Source: Desulfovibrio sp. (GTDB taxonomy: Bacteria > Desulfobacterota > Desulfovibrionia > Desulfovibrionales > Desulfovibrionaceae). From it: DNA of 8,464 nt. The stretch covers positions 1 to 8,464 of the forward strand of contig DQED01000317.1 in assembly GCA_003525525.1 (NCBI GenBank). The letters run 5' to 3'. Below, piece after piece: positions 1 through 6,460 of this stretch (positions are counted from its first letter, which is position 1; the number at the start of each line of letters is the position of its first letter). The translations under genes were made by a program, and so were the position numbers. The notes under the pieces are model-generated. The model did no database searches. It saw only the letters and a program-made list of their open reading frames with translations, and had not been told where the DNA came from.

Positions 1-312
1 GGCACCATGGTCGGCTGGAAGCGCATCGTCGTGACCATCGGCGAAAAGATCGGCAAGACCAAGCTGTCCTATTCCCAGGGGGCCGCGGCGCAGGTGGTGG
101 CCATGGCCACCATCGGCCTGGCCGACGGCCTGGGCCTGCCGGTTTCCACCACGCACGTGCTGTCTTCGGGCGTGGCCGGCGCCATGGCCGCCGGGAAGAG
201 CGGGCTGCAGATGCGCACGCTGCGCTCCATCGCCATGGCCTGGATCTTCACCCTGCCGGCGGCCATGTTCCTGGGCGCGGGGCTTTTTTTCCTCTTCGCG
301 CAGCTGGCCTGA
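1..312 (+). CDS. pit: Inorganic phosphate transporter, PiT family (3' end only)
   Basis: This is the C-terminal end of an integral-membrane phosphate permease of the PiT family, which moves phosphate (often as a metal-phosphate complex) through the cytoplasmic membrane with cation symport. The reading frame is open from base 1, so the start lies outside the window; the Met at base 7 is internal. About 103 residues remain, against 330-500 in whole family members. The visible part has the conserved stretch GWKRIVVTIGEKIGK, then a small-residue-rich segment ending in LPVSTTHVLSSGVAG, which is the signature of the C-terminal PiT repeat. A last hydrophobic helix (MAWIFTLPAAMFLGAGLFF) follows and ends three residues before the stop at 310-312. 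The gene converges with the hybrid kinase gene, with 22 bp between the stops. Family assignment is firm; substrate specificity and any Pho regulation cannot be judged from this fragment. Confidence 0.93.
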   Translation, partial: GTMVGWKRIVVTIGEKIGKTKLSYSQGAAAQVVAMATIGLADGLGLPVSTTHVLSSGVAGAMAAGKSGLQMRTLRSIAMAWIFTLPAAMFLGAGLFFLFAQLA

Positions 313-318
313 CCGCGC

Positions 319-334
319 GCCGGCAGCGGCCGGC
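319..334. terminator. Short GC hairpin between convergent stops, possible weak terminator
   Basis: The 22-bp gap between the transporter stop and the kinase stop holds two copies of GCCGGC (319-324 and 329-334) separated by AGCG. GCCGGC is its own reverse complement, so the pair folds into a 6-bp all-GC stem with a 4-nt loop on either strand. No T-run follows on either side, so it is not a canonical intrinsic terminator. The position between two stops makes a transcript-end role plausible, but a short GC palindrome is also expected by chance in DNA of this composition. Confidence 0.3.
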
Positions 335-3300
335 CTAGGGTGCGTTCGCGTCTGGTTGGGACGCCGCCCTGTCGCCGAGAGCCGCTTCTGCGCGGCGCAG
401 GCTTTCCTTGATGGTGCCGAAAAGCCGCTCGGCCGTATCGCTGTCGCTGCGGCGCAGGCTTTCCTCCAGGTCGCCGGCAAGGCGTCTTGCGGCCTCGGCT
501 CCGATCGCGCCGACGATGTTCTTGAGGGAATGCGCGGCAAGCGCCGCCTCGTCCCAGTTTTCGCTGTCGCGGCAAAGGATGATGCGGCGCAGCTTTTGCG
601 GATACTGGCGCAGGAAATCCGACTCCAGTTCCCGCAGCAGTTCCGTGTCGCCGCCCAGACGCTGCAATGCGGCCGCCGTATCCAGGTCCGGGACGGCATC
701 CTGCGCCGCGTCCGCCGTTTCGGGCTTGCCCGAGACTGCGATGCCGCCGAGCAGGACGCCCAGGGCCTGGAAATCGAGCGGCTTGGCCAGGTAGTCGGTC
801 ATGCCGGCCTCCAGGCAGCGCTGGCGCACGCCGCTTAGGGCATGGGCGGTCATGGCGATGACCGGGCGGGAACGGTTCATGGGCCCGGCCTCGCCGGCCC
901 GCAGCCGGCGGGTGGCTTCGAACCCGTCGCATTCGGGCATTTCCAGATCCATGAAGATGACGTCGAAGGGCTGGCGGGCAAGAAGGTCCAGGGCCTCCCG
1001 GCCGTTTTGGGCCACGACGAAGGTGTGCCCGCGACGGCCGAGGTAGGTGGCGGCCACCTTGACGTTGACCGGGTTGTCTTCGGCCAGGAGGATGCGCAGG
1101 GGCGTCTCCGCTGGGAGAATCAATCCGGCTGCGGCCGGGGGTTCCGCGCCGTGCGCTACGGGCTGCGCTTCGGGCAGGGGAAGGGTGAAGCGGAAGGTGC
1201 TGCCGCGCCCCGGCGCGCTTTCCGCCGCGATGTTGCCGCCCATGAGGCGCGCCAGTTCCCGGCAGATGGCCAGTCCCAGGCCCGTGCCGCCGTAGCGCCT
1301 GGAGACCGTGGCGTCGGCCTGGGTGAACATGTCGAAAATGCGGCCCAGGCGTGCTGGTGCGATGCCGATGCCGGTGTCCGCCACGGCGAAGGCGAGTTGC
1401 GCGGCGTTTTCCGCCGTTGCGGCGGCGAGACGCCGGAGCGAGACGGACACGCCGCCGGCTTGCGTGAATTTGACGGCGTTGCCGACGAGGTTGACGAGGA
1501 TCTGGCGCAGCCGGATCTGGTCGCCGCGCACGAAGCGGGGGACGTCCGGCGCGACGGCAAGGTGCAGGGCAAGGCCCTTGCGTGCGGCCTGGGGGCGCAT
1601 GGCGCGCACGGTGGCGGCCAGGGTGCGGCGCAGGTCGAAGGGCTCGCTTGCCAGTTCCAGCTTGCGTGCCTCGATTTTCGAGATGTCGAGGATGTCGCTT
1701 ATCAGGTCGAGCAGGATGCCGGCGGACTCCCGGGCGGTTTCCAGGGCGTCGCGCTGTGCCGGGGCCAGTTCGCTGCCGAGCGTCAGGTCGGTCATGCCGA
1801 TGACGGCATTGAGCGGCGTGCGGATGTCGTGGCTCATCTTGGCCAGGAAGTCGCTTTTGGCCCGGTTGGCTCTTTCCGCCTCCTCCTTGGCCAGGCGCAG
1901 GTCGGCCTCGATGGCCTTGGTCGCGGTGACGTCGCGCGCCACGGCGAAATAGCGCCGCTCGTCCTCCGGCGCGCCCGGATAGCGGTGCACGCGTATGGCC
2001 ACGGACAGAGGCGTCCCGTCCTTGCGCCGGTATTCCTTTTCGAAAATCGGAGAGAACCCGTGGGCGTCCACGACGTCGCGCAGGATCGCCTCCTCTTGTT
2101 CGTGCCACTCGGGGGGCGTGATGTCCCTGTAGGTCATGCCGGCGAGTTCCGCCTCGGTGTAGCCGAGCATTTCGCGAAAGGCCGGGTTCGTTTCGACGAT
2201 GCGGTCCTTGCGGTCGATCACGGCGAAGCCGTCGCGCATGGAGGTCACAAGCGACCTGTAGCGCATTTCCGAGGCGGCCAGGGCTTTCTCGGACCGGTTG
2301 CGGGTGGTGATGTCCAGGCACACGCCGACGATGCCGGCCGGCGCTCCCGCGGCGCTGTAATACGCCGATTTGAAGATCAGGAACTCATGGTCAAGGCCGT
2401 CGATGAGCCGGAGCGTGGTTTCGAACTGGACGGAGCGTGACGGGGAATGAAGAACTTCCCTGTCGGTCGCCTCGCAGCGGGCGGCCATCTCCGGCGCATC
2501 GATCTCGCGGGATGTCTTCCCCTTGACGAGGGCCAGGGGGCGGATGTCCGTTTCGTAGGTCTTGTTGACGCCGACGATGCGCCCTTCGAGGTCCTTGTAG
2601 AACAGCGGCGCGGGAATGGCGTCGATGATTTCCTGCGTAAAGCGGATGCGCTCACGCAGGGTCTCGGCCATGGTGTCCAGGGCCGCGCCGAGGTCGGAGA
2701 GTTCTCCGTGCCCGCCGCCCATGTCGCAACGGCGGTCGAGGTCGCCCACGGCCATGGCCTTGGCCATGCGGGCGAGCTTGCCTGCCGGCAGCAGCAGAAA
2801 CGTCCGGCCGAACAGGCGGGCAGCGAAAAGCGCCAGGGCCAAGGTTACGGCGAAAATCACCATGTCCTGGAACAGCAAGGCGGCCAAGGGGGCTTCCGCC
2901 AAGGCTTTGGGCTGCCCCACGCGCAGGTGCAGCGGTTTCTCCCCGCCGAACTGCACGTCGGCCATGGAGGAAAAAAACGGGGAGCCGTCCGGTCCCGGGC
3001 CTGTTACGGTCGCCTGGGGCGCGCGTTCGTGTTCGGCCAGGATCTGGATGGCGTTCGGCAAGGGCTGGCCGATCCGCTGTGGGTTTTCCGGCCAGTTGGC
3101 CAGGACGAGGCCCGTGTCGTCGAACAAATCGGTCTGGCTTTGCCGCGGCATGTGCGCGTCGGCCATGACGTGCATGAGCACGGGCAGGCGCAGGGCGATG
3201 GTGCATACGCCGAGGATCTCCCCGGAATCCCCCCGCACCGGGCTCGCCAGGGCGATGCCCGGCAACCCGGTGCGTTTTCCCTTGGCGAACGCGCCGATGC

Positions 3301-3721
3301 CGAGAGGACTGCCGGCCTTCGCCGCGCGCACCCAGGGACGGTCGGCGTAGTTGGCGCCCGGGGTATCGGGCAGCGTCGAAGCCACGACGTTTCCCTGCGG
3401 ATCGAGCAGCGCGATGCTGGCGATGCCGGGGAAGACCTCCTTGGCCTTGGCGAGGAGCGTGCGCGCCGCTTCCGGCTGCATCGATCGTATTTCCGGCAGC
3501 AGGACCAGGCCGGAGAGCATTTCCCCTGAGGACTGTAAGAGTTTGCCTATATTCGTTGCTGCCAGTTCCGTTACGATGCGCAGGTTGTCCGCTGCGGTCG
3601 TAAGGGCCATGGCGCGTTTTTCCATGGCGGAGACGATGTGGAGAATGATGGCCGGAGTCAATGCCAGAAGGACTAGCAGTGTAATGCGTACCTGCAAACT
3701 CTGCAGTCGTGGCCATTTCAT
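335..3721 (-). CDS. Membrane hybrid sensor histidine kinase, Cache-HAMP-PAS-PAS-HisKA-HATPase-REC-Hpt
   Basis: This 1128-residue sensor kinase carries a complete internal phosphorelay. A first TM helix (about residues 11-31) and a second (about 282-304) bracket an extracytoplasmic double-Cache-like sensor; the segment YADRPW (125-130) is typical of that fold. HAMP covers about 305-360. PAS domains lie at about 361-475 and 486-605, the second with the EYRRKDG core. HisKA has SHDIRTPLNAVIG with H631 as phosphosite. The ATPase has N744/N748, the G1 box DTGIGI (from D782) and the G2 box GGTGLGLAI (811-819). The receiver (about 875-990) has E881/D882, phosphoacceptor D925, T958 and K980. The Hpt domain has H1064 in HSLKN. 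All catalytic residues are present, so it looks active. GGAG at 3727-3730 lies 5 nt before the ATG and supports the start. The ligand and terminal response regulator are unknown. It lies 102 bp downstream of the glycosyltransferase on the same strand and has its own likely promoter. Confidence 0.95.
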   Translation of the reverse strand: MKWPRLQSLQVRITLLVLLALTPAIILHIVSAMEKRAMALTTAADNLRIVTELAATNIGKLLQSSGEMLSGLVLLPEIRSMQPEAARTLLAKAKEVFPGIASIALLDPQGNVVASTLPDTPGANYADRPWVRAAKAGSPLGIGAFAKGKRTGLPGIALASPVRGDSGEILGVCTIALRLPVLMHVMADAHMPRQSQTDLFDDTGLVLANWPENPQRIGQPLPNAIQILAEHERAPQATVTGPGPDGSPFFSSMADVQFGGEKPLHLRVGQPKALAEAPLAALLFQDMVIFAVTLALALFAARLFGRTFLLLPAGKLARMAKAMAVGDLDRRCDMGGGHGELSDLGAALDTMAETLRERIRFTQEIIDAIPAPLFYKDLEGRIVGVNKTYETDIRPLALVKGKTSREIDAPEMAARCEATDREVLHSPSRSVQFETTLRLIDGLDHEFLIFKSAYYSAAGAPAGIVGVCLDITTRNRSEKALAASEMRYRSLVTSMRDGFAVIDRKDRIVETNPAFREMLGYTEAELAGMTYRDITPPEWHEQEEAILRDVVDAHGFSPIFEKEYRRKDGTPLSVAIRVHRYPGAPEDERRYFAVARDVTATKAIEADLRLAKEEAERANRAKSDFLAKMSHDIRTPLNAVIGMTDLTLGSELAPAQRDALETARESAGILLDLISDILDISKIEARKLELASEPFDLRRTLAATVRAMRPQAARKGLALHLAVAPDVPRFVRGDQIRLRQILVNLVGNAVKFTQAGGVSVSLRRLAAATAENAAQLAFAVADTGIGIAPARLGRIFDMFTQADATVSRRYGGTGLGLAICRELARLMGGNIAAESAPGRGSTFRFTLPLPEAQPVAHGAEPPAAAGLILPAETPLRILLAEDNPVNVKVAATYLGRRGHTFVVAQNGREALDLLARQPFDVIFMDLEMPECDGFEATRRLRAGEAGPMNRSRPVIAMTAHALSGVRQRCLEAGMTDYLAKPLDFQALGVLLGGIAVSGKPETADAAQDAVPDLDTAAALQRLGGDTELLRELESDFLRQYPQKLRRIILCRDSENWDEAALAAHSLKNIVGAIGAEAARRLAGDLEESLRRSDSDTAERLFGTIKESLRRAEAALGDRAASQPDANAP

Positions 3722-3745
3722 GGTTGCTCCGGGGCTTCAGCGGGA

Positions 3746-3760
3746 TTGGACATTGTCCAA
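3746..3760. promoter_or_regulatory. Perfect 15-bp palindrome, candidate operator of the hybrid kinase gene
   Basis: TTGGACA at 3746-3752 and TGTCCAA at 3754-3760 form a perfect inverted repeat around a single central base. It lies between the putative -10 box and the ribosome binding site of the kinase gene, covering about +2 to +16 of the predicted transcript. The one-base centre makes it a poor RNA hairpin and a good binding site for a dimeric DNA-binding protein, which would block initiation from this position. No regulator gene is in the window and I do not recognise the motif. The palindrome is seen; the operator role is inferred. Confidence 0.5.
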
Positions 3761-3768
3761 GGTTCGAT

Positions 3769-3797
3769 AAAATATAGCGTTGCGGTAGTTATGGCAA
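3769..3797 (-). promoter_or_regulatory. Sigma70-like promoter for the hybrid kinase gene
   Basis: On the minus strand a -35-like TTGCCA (3792-3797, 5 of 6 to consensus) is followed after 17 nt by TATTTT (3769-3774, 4 of 6). An overlapping TATATT (3771-3776, 5 of 6) would give a 15-nt spacer. This is one of the few AT-rich patches in the window and lies about 50 bp upstream of the kinase ATG. Transcription would start near 3762-3764. It suggests the kinase can be transcribed independently of the glycosyltransferase gene upstream. Confidence 0.5.
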
Positions 3798-3823
3798 GCG
3801 TGGCTTACATGAAAAGGAGCTGT

Positions 3824-4837
3824 TCAAGCGGCGGACAAATAAGATCGTCCCAGTCTGAATCCGCGGCGCTCCAGAAAGGCGGATAGGGATTCCACGGCGC
3901 CGCGGCTGGACACGTAGGGCAGGACGAAGCAGTCGCTCGGCGGCGGCGTATCGGTCAGGGGCAGCACCGGCCGGCCGCCGACAACGCAGTGCACCTTGCG
4001 CGGGTCGATGTCGAGCCAGGCGGTGATGGCGACGCCGTGGTCGAGCAGGTGTTCGGCGCGGCGGCGCGTGATGCGGCCTGCCCCGGCCACGAGGACGTTC
4101 GGATGGTGGGGGTTGATGCGCTCGAGCAGCCGGGCCAGGTAACCGGCCTTGACCCGGAAAAAGGCTTCCGTGTCGTAGCGCGCGTCGGTGCGTGAAAGCC
4201 GTCCCGGCGGATCGTTCCAGACGAGCAGGGGCTCGGGCACCTTGGCCATGGCCACGCCGGCGTCGAGCCAGCGCAGCCAAAGCTCGTAGTCCTCGGGGAA
4301 AGGGCCCTGGCGGTAACCACCGTGGCGGCCCGGCAGTTCGGCCCGAAACATCACCGAGGGATGGGGCAGGGGCGATTCCCGGAAGATGCCGAAGCGTATC
4401 GCTTCGGGGTCGCGCAGGCTGTTGGCCCAGTCGAGATGGGCGCAGTAGCCCCGGGCCTTGCCGGGATCGCCGCCAAAGGCGGCCAGGCAGGAGACCAGCC
4501 CGATTTCGGGATGGGCGTCGAGGGAGGCGGCCTGCCGCGCCAGACGCTCGGGCCGGCAGACGTCGTCCGCGTCCATGCGCGCGATGTAGCGCCCGCGCGC
4601 GGCGGCGATGCCGGCGTTTAAGGCAGCCACGATGCCGCCGCGGTCCCGGGCGAGGACGCGCAGCCGCGCATCCCGGGCGGCGTACCCTTCGAGAACGGCC
4701 CGGGTCGCGCCGCCGTCGTCGGAGCCGTCGTCGACGGCCACGATTTCGAAGTCGGGCGCGGTCTGGGCGAAAAGGCTTTCCAGGGCGGCGGGGAGTGTGG
4801 CGGCGGCGTTCCTGACCGGCATGACCACGGAAACCAT
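3824..4837 (-). CDS. Family 2 glycosyltransferase with C-terminal Rossmann-like domain
   Basis: This 337-residue protein is a GT-A fold, inverting-type family 2 glycosyltransferase, expected to move a sugar from a nucleotide-sugar to a glycan or lipid-linked acceptor at the cytoplasmic side. The start MVSVVMPVRN is the usual first strand. DDGSD (36-40) binds the nucleotide, DADD (89-92) is the metal-binding DXD motif, and EDYELW (182-187) contains the likely catalytic-base acidic pair. The catalytic part ends near residue 240. Residues about 246-337 form a second unit beginning VLVAGAGRITRRRA, a glycine-rich beta-alpha-beta turn, then WLDIDPRK and a late strand FVLPYVSSRGA, resembling a small nucleotide-binding Rossmann domain. 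No membrane segment is visible. AGGA at 4845-4848, 7 nt before the ATG, supports the start. It is divergent from the soluble kinase gene and lies about 1.6 kb from the dTDP-rhamnose genes. A surface polysaccharide role is likely; sugar and linkage are unknown. Confidence 0.92.
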   Translation of the reverse strand: MVSVVMPVRNAAATLPAALESLFAQTAPDFEIVAVDDGSDDGGATRAVLEGYAARDARLRVLARDRGGIVAALNAGIAAARGRYIARMDADDVCRPERLARQAASLDAHPEIGLVSCLAAFGGDPGKARGYCAHLDWANSLRDPEAIRFGIFRESPLPHPSVMFRAELPGRHGGYRQGPFPEDYELWLRWLDAGVAMAKVPEPLLVWNDPPGRLSRTDARYDTEAFFRVKAGYLARLLERINPHHPNVLVAGAGRITRRRAEHLLDHGVAITAWLDIDPRKVHCVVGGRPVLPLTDTPPPSDCFVLPYVSSRGAVESLSAFLERRGFRLGRSYLSAA

Positions 4838-4969
4838 GGCGGCATCCTAGCGGTGGAAAGAGCTTGCCGCAAGTCCTCGCCACGTCGGCAAGAGCGCGGT
4901 TTGAGCATTGCCACGGCTGGCCTGCTCTGTTATTTGACAGCCATCCCAGAGGGGAGACGTCGTATCGCC
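4838..4969. other. Divergent intergenic region (glycosyltransferase / soluble kinase)
   Basis: This 132-bp region must hold start signals for the leftward glycosyltransferase gene and the rightward kinase gene. I could not assign a convincing -35/-10 pair for either. It contains an 11-bp palindrome, CTTGC-C-GCAAG (4863-4873), whose CTTGCCG half recurs inverted as CGGCAAG at 4886-4892. A TTGACA at 4934-4939 has no -10 partner at a suitable distance. The palindromes are short enough to be chance in this GC-rich DNA. Confidence 0.4.
4950..4956 (+). promoter_or_regulatory. Ribosome binding site of the soluble receiver-kinase gene, long spacing
   Basis: AGGGGAG is the only strong Shine-Dalgarno match upstream of the ATG at 4970. 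The 13-nt gap is longer than usual. There is no ATG, GTG or TTG codon between it and 4970 in frame. The frame is open back to an ATG at 4853, but that would put 39 residues with no receiver-like sequence in front, whereas the ATG at 4970 starts directly at the first receiver strand. I therefore choose 4970. Confidence 0.6.
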
Positions 4970-6460
4970 ATGTCTGACCCGCGCATCATCCTTGCTTCGG
5001 ACAATGCCGCCCTGGCTGCCGCACTCGTCCGGCAGTGCGGCGGTTCTCCCCTTCCCGGCGCCGTCCGTTCCGGCGACCCCGAAGCCGTCATGACGCTTCT
5101 GGCCGGCGCCTCCGGGACCGACGGCGCGTTGTGCGTGGTGGACATGGATCTGCCGGGCGAAGTGGTGTCGTGTCTGGCCGCGGCGGCCGCCACCGCGAAG
5201 GTTCCCTGGCTGGCGGCCGGCAGCCTCTACACGCCGCAACTGCGCGAGCAGGCCGAAGCCCTCGACGCCATCGACTTTGTGGTGGCCGATCCGGAAGAAA
5301 CGGAGCGGGTGGCGCAGTTCGCCTGCCGGCTGCTCAAAAACCGCCACTGCCGCATTCTGGTCGTGGAGGACTCCGCCTTCATGCGCCGCCATTTGCGCGG
5401 CCTGCTGCGGCGCTACCAGTTCCGCGTCCACACCGCAGCCGGCGCGGACATGGCCCTGCGCATCCTCGAACAGCGCCCGGACATCGCCGCCGTCATCATG
5501 GACTACGACATGCCGGGCATCAACGGCGTGGAGTTGACGCGGGCCATCCGACGGCGATTTCGCAACCGCGAAGTCTGCCTCATCGGCATCTCGGGCAAGG
5601 CCCCCCGATCCATTTCCGCGGAATTTCTCAAAAATGGCGGCGACGATTACCTGCACAAGCCCTTCGAGCGCGAGGAACTCTATTGCCGCGTGCTGCACGG
5701 CGTCGAGGCCGTGGAGCGCATGCTCGAGATCAAGCGCCTGGAAAGGCTGCGCCGCATGTTTCTGTCCATGCTGGCCCACGACCTCAAGAGCCCGGCCGGC
5801 GGCATCGTGGGTGCGGCCAACCTGATCCTCGACGGCATCTGCGGCCATGTCGGCGGCGAGGTGCGGGAGATGGCGGCGGTCATCAGCCAGGCCGGCCGGC
5901 GGCTGTGCTCGCTGGCCTCCAACATGCAGGATCTCACGCGCCTGGAAACGGGCCGCCTGGAACCGGCGCTGACCATCGCCTGCCTCGACGGCATCGTCAT
6001 GGAGCGGGTGCGTCTGGCCGAGGCCACGGCCTCGGGCAAGGGCATCACCATCGCGACGGAGGTGGCGCAGACGCCGCCCATGGCCTTCGACCCCGACCTG
6101 CTCGCGAGGCTCCTCGACAACCTGCTTTCCAACGCCGTGAAGTTTTCGCCGCCGCGCTCGAAGGTCCGGGTGGATCTGCGCCTGCTCGGCAACGAGGCCG
6201 TGGTTCGGGTGCGCGACCAGGGACCGGGTATCCTGCCCGAAGAGCGCATGCGCCTTTTCAAGCCCTTCGAACGCCTCTCCGCCCGGCCCACCGCCGGCGA
6301 AAAAAGCCTGGGTCTCGGGCTTGCCATCGCCGAAGGCATCGCCGTGGCCCATGGCGGGCGCATCTGGGTGGAAAGCGAGCCCGGGCAGGGCGCCGCCTTC
6401 TGCTTCGCCCTGCCCGCTAATCCCGATCAGTCGCTCGTGTGCGCCTGCGCCTGCGAATAG
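4970..6460 (+). CDS. Soluble hybrid: degenerate receiver, receiver, histidine kinase
   Basis: This 496-residue cytoplasmic protein has no TM segment and an inverted order, with receivers before the kinase. Residues 3-120 look like a receiver that has lost function: the acidic pair is S10/D11, D58 remains (VVDMDLPG), but the conserved Thr/Ser is Ala and the conserved Lys-Pro is A106-D107-P108. A second receiver (127-240) is intact: E133/D134, D178 in IMDYDMPG, S208 and K230 in DYLHKPF. A linker helix (about 241-262) leads to HisKA with H270 in LAHDLKSP. The ATPase has N384/N388, the G1 box DQGPGI (from D416) and the G2 box LGLGLA. Catalysis looks possible. Such proteins usually take a signal through the receiver from another kinase or an adaptor. 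The 3' end overlaps rfbD antisense by 34 bp and adds a short tail ending CACACE beyond the normal kinase fold. The partner is unknown; the hybrid kinase to the left is one candidate. Confidence 0.92.
   Translation: MSDPRIILASDNAALAAALVRQCGGSPLPGAVRSGDPEAVMTLLAGASGTDGALCVVDMDLPGEVVSCLAAAAATAKVPWLAAGSLYTPQLREQAEALDAIDFVVADPEETERVAQFACRLLKNRHCRILVVEDSAFMRRHLRGLLRRYQFRVHTAAGADMALRILEQRPDIAAVIMDYDMPGINGVELTRAIRRRFRNREVCLIGISGKAPRSISAEFLKNGGDDYLHKPFEREELYCRVLHGVEAVERMLEIKRLERLRRMFLSMLAHDLKSPAGGIVGAANLILDGICGHVGGEVREMAAVISQAGRRLCSLASNMQDLTRLETGRLEPALTIACLDGIVMERVRLAEATASGKGITIATEVAQTPPMAFDPDLLARLLDNLLSNAVKFSPPRSKVRVDLRLLGNEAVVRVRDQGPGILPEERMRLFKPFERLSARPTAGEKSLGLGLAIAEGIAVAHGGRIWVESEPGQGAAFCFALPANPDQSLVCACACE

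Noticed and set aside
69..2321. A 750-codon open frame on the minus strand in another frame of the hybrid kinase region
   Set aside because: Its translation is Arg/Pro/Gly/His-rich low-complexity sequence, typical of an out-of-frame shadow, and it runs into the transporter gene on the other strand.
842..2440. A 532-codon open frame on the plus strand opposite the hybrid kinase gene
   Set aside because: It lies entirely antisense to a gene with all kinase motifs. Its translation has no recognisable domain and is rich in Gly, Ala, Arg and Val as expected for the mirror frame of GC-rich coding DNA; no ribosome binding site decides it.
3796..3811. Small stem-loop after the glycosyltransferase stop as its terminator
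   Set aside because: The stem is six pairs including a G-U, with a 3-nt loop and no following U-run, and it overlaps the likely -35 box of the kinase gene.
3789..4883. A 364-codon frame slightly longer than the glycosyltransferase on the same strand
   Set aside because: It is another frame of the same DNA with Arg/Pro-rich sequence and no motifs, whereas the 337-residue frame has every family 2 glycosyltransferase motif and a ribosome binding site.
4934..4939. Perfect TTGACA as a -35 box for the soluble kinase gene
   Set aside because: No -10-like hexamer lies 16-18 nt downstream; that position falls just after the ribosome binding site, too close to the ATG at 4970.
4927..4940. CTGT-N6-ACAG as a CRP/FNR-type regulator site
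   Set aside because: Only four-base arms match, and the sequence does not fit the TGTGA-N6-TCACA or TTGAT-N4-ATCAA patterns.
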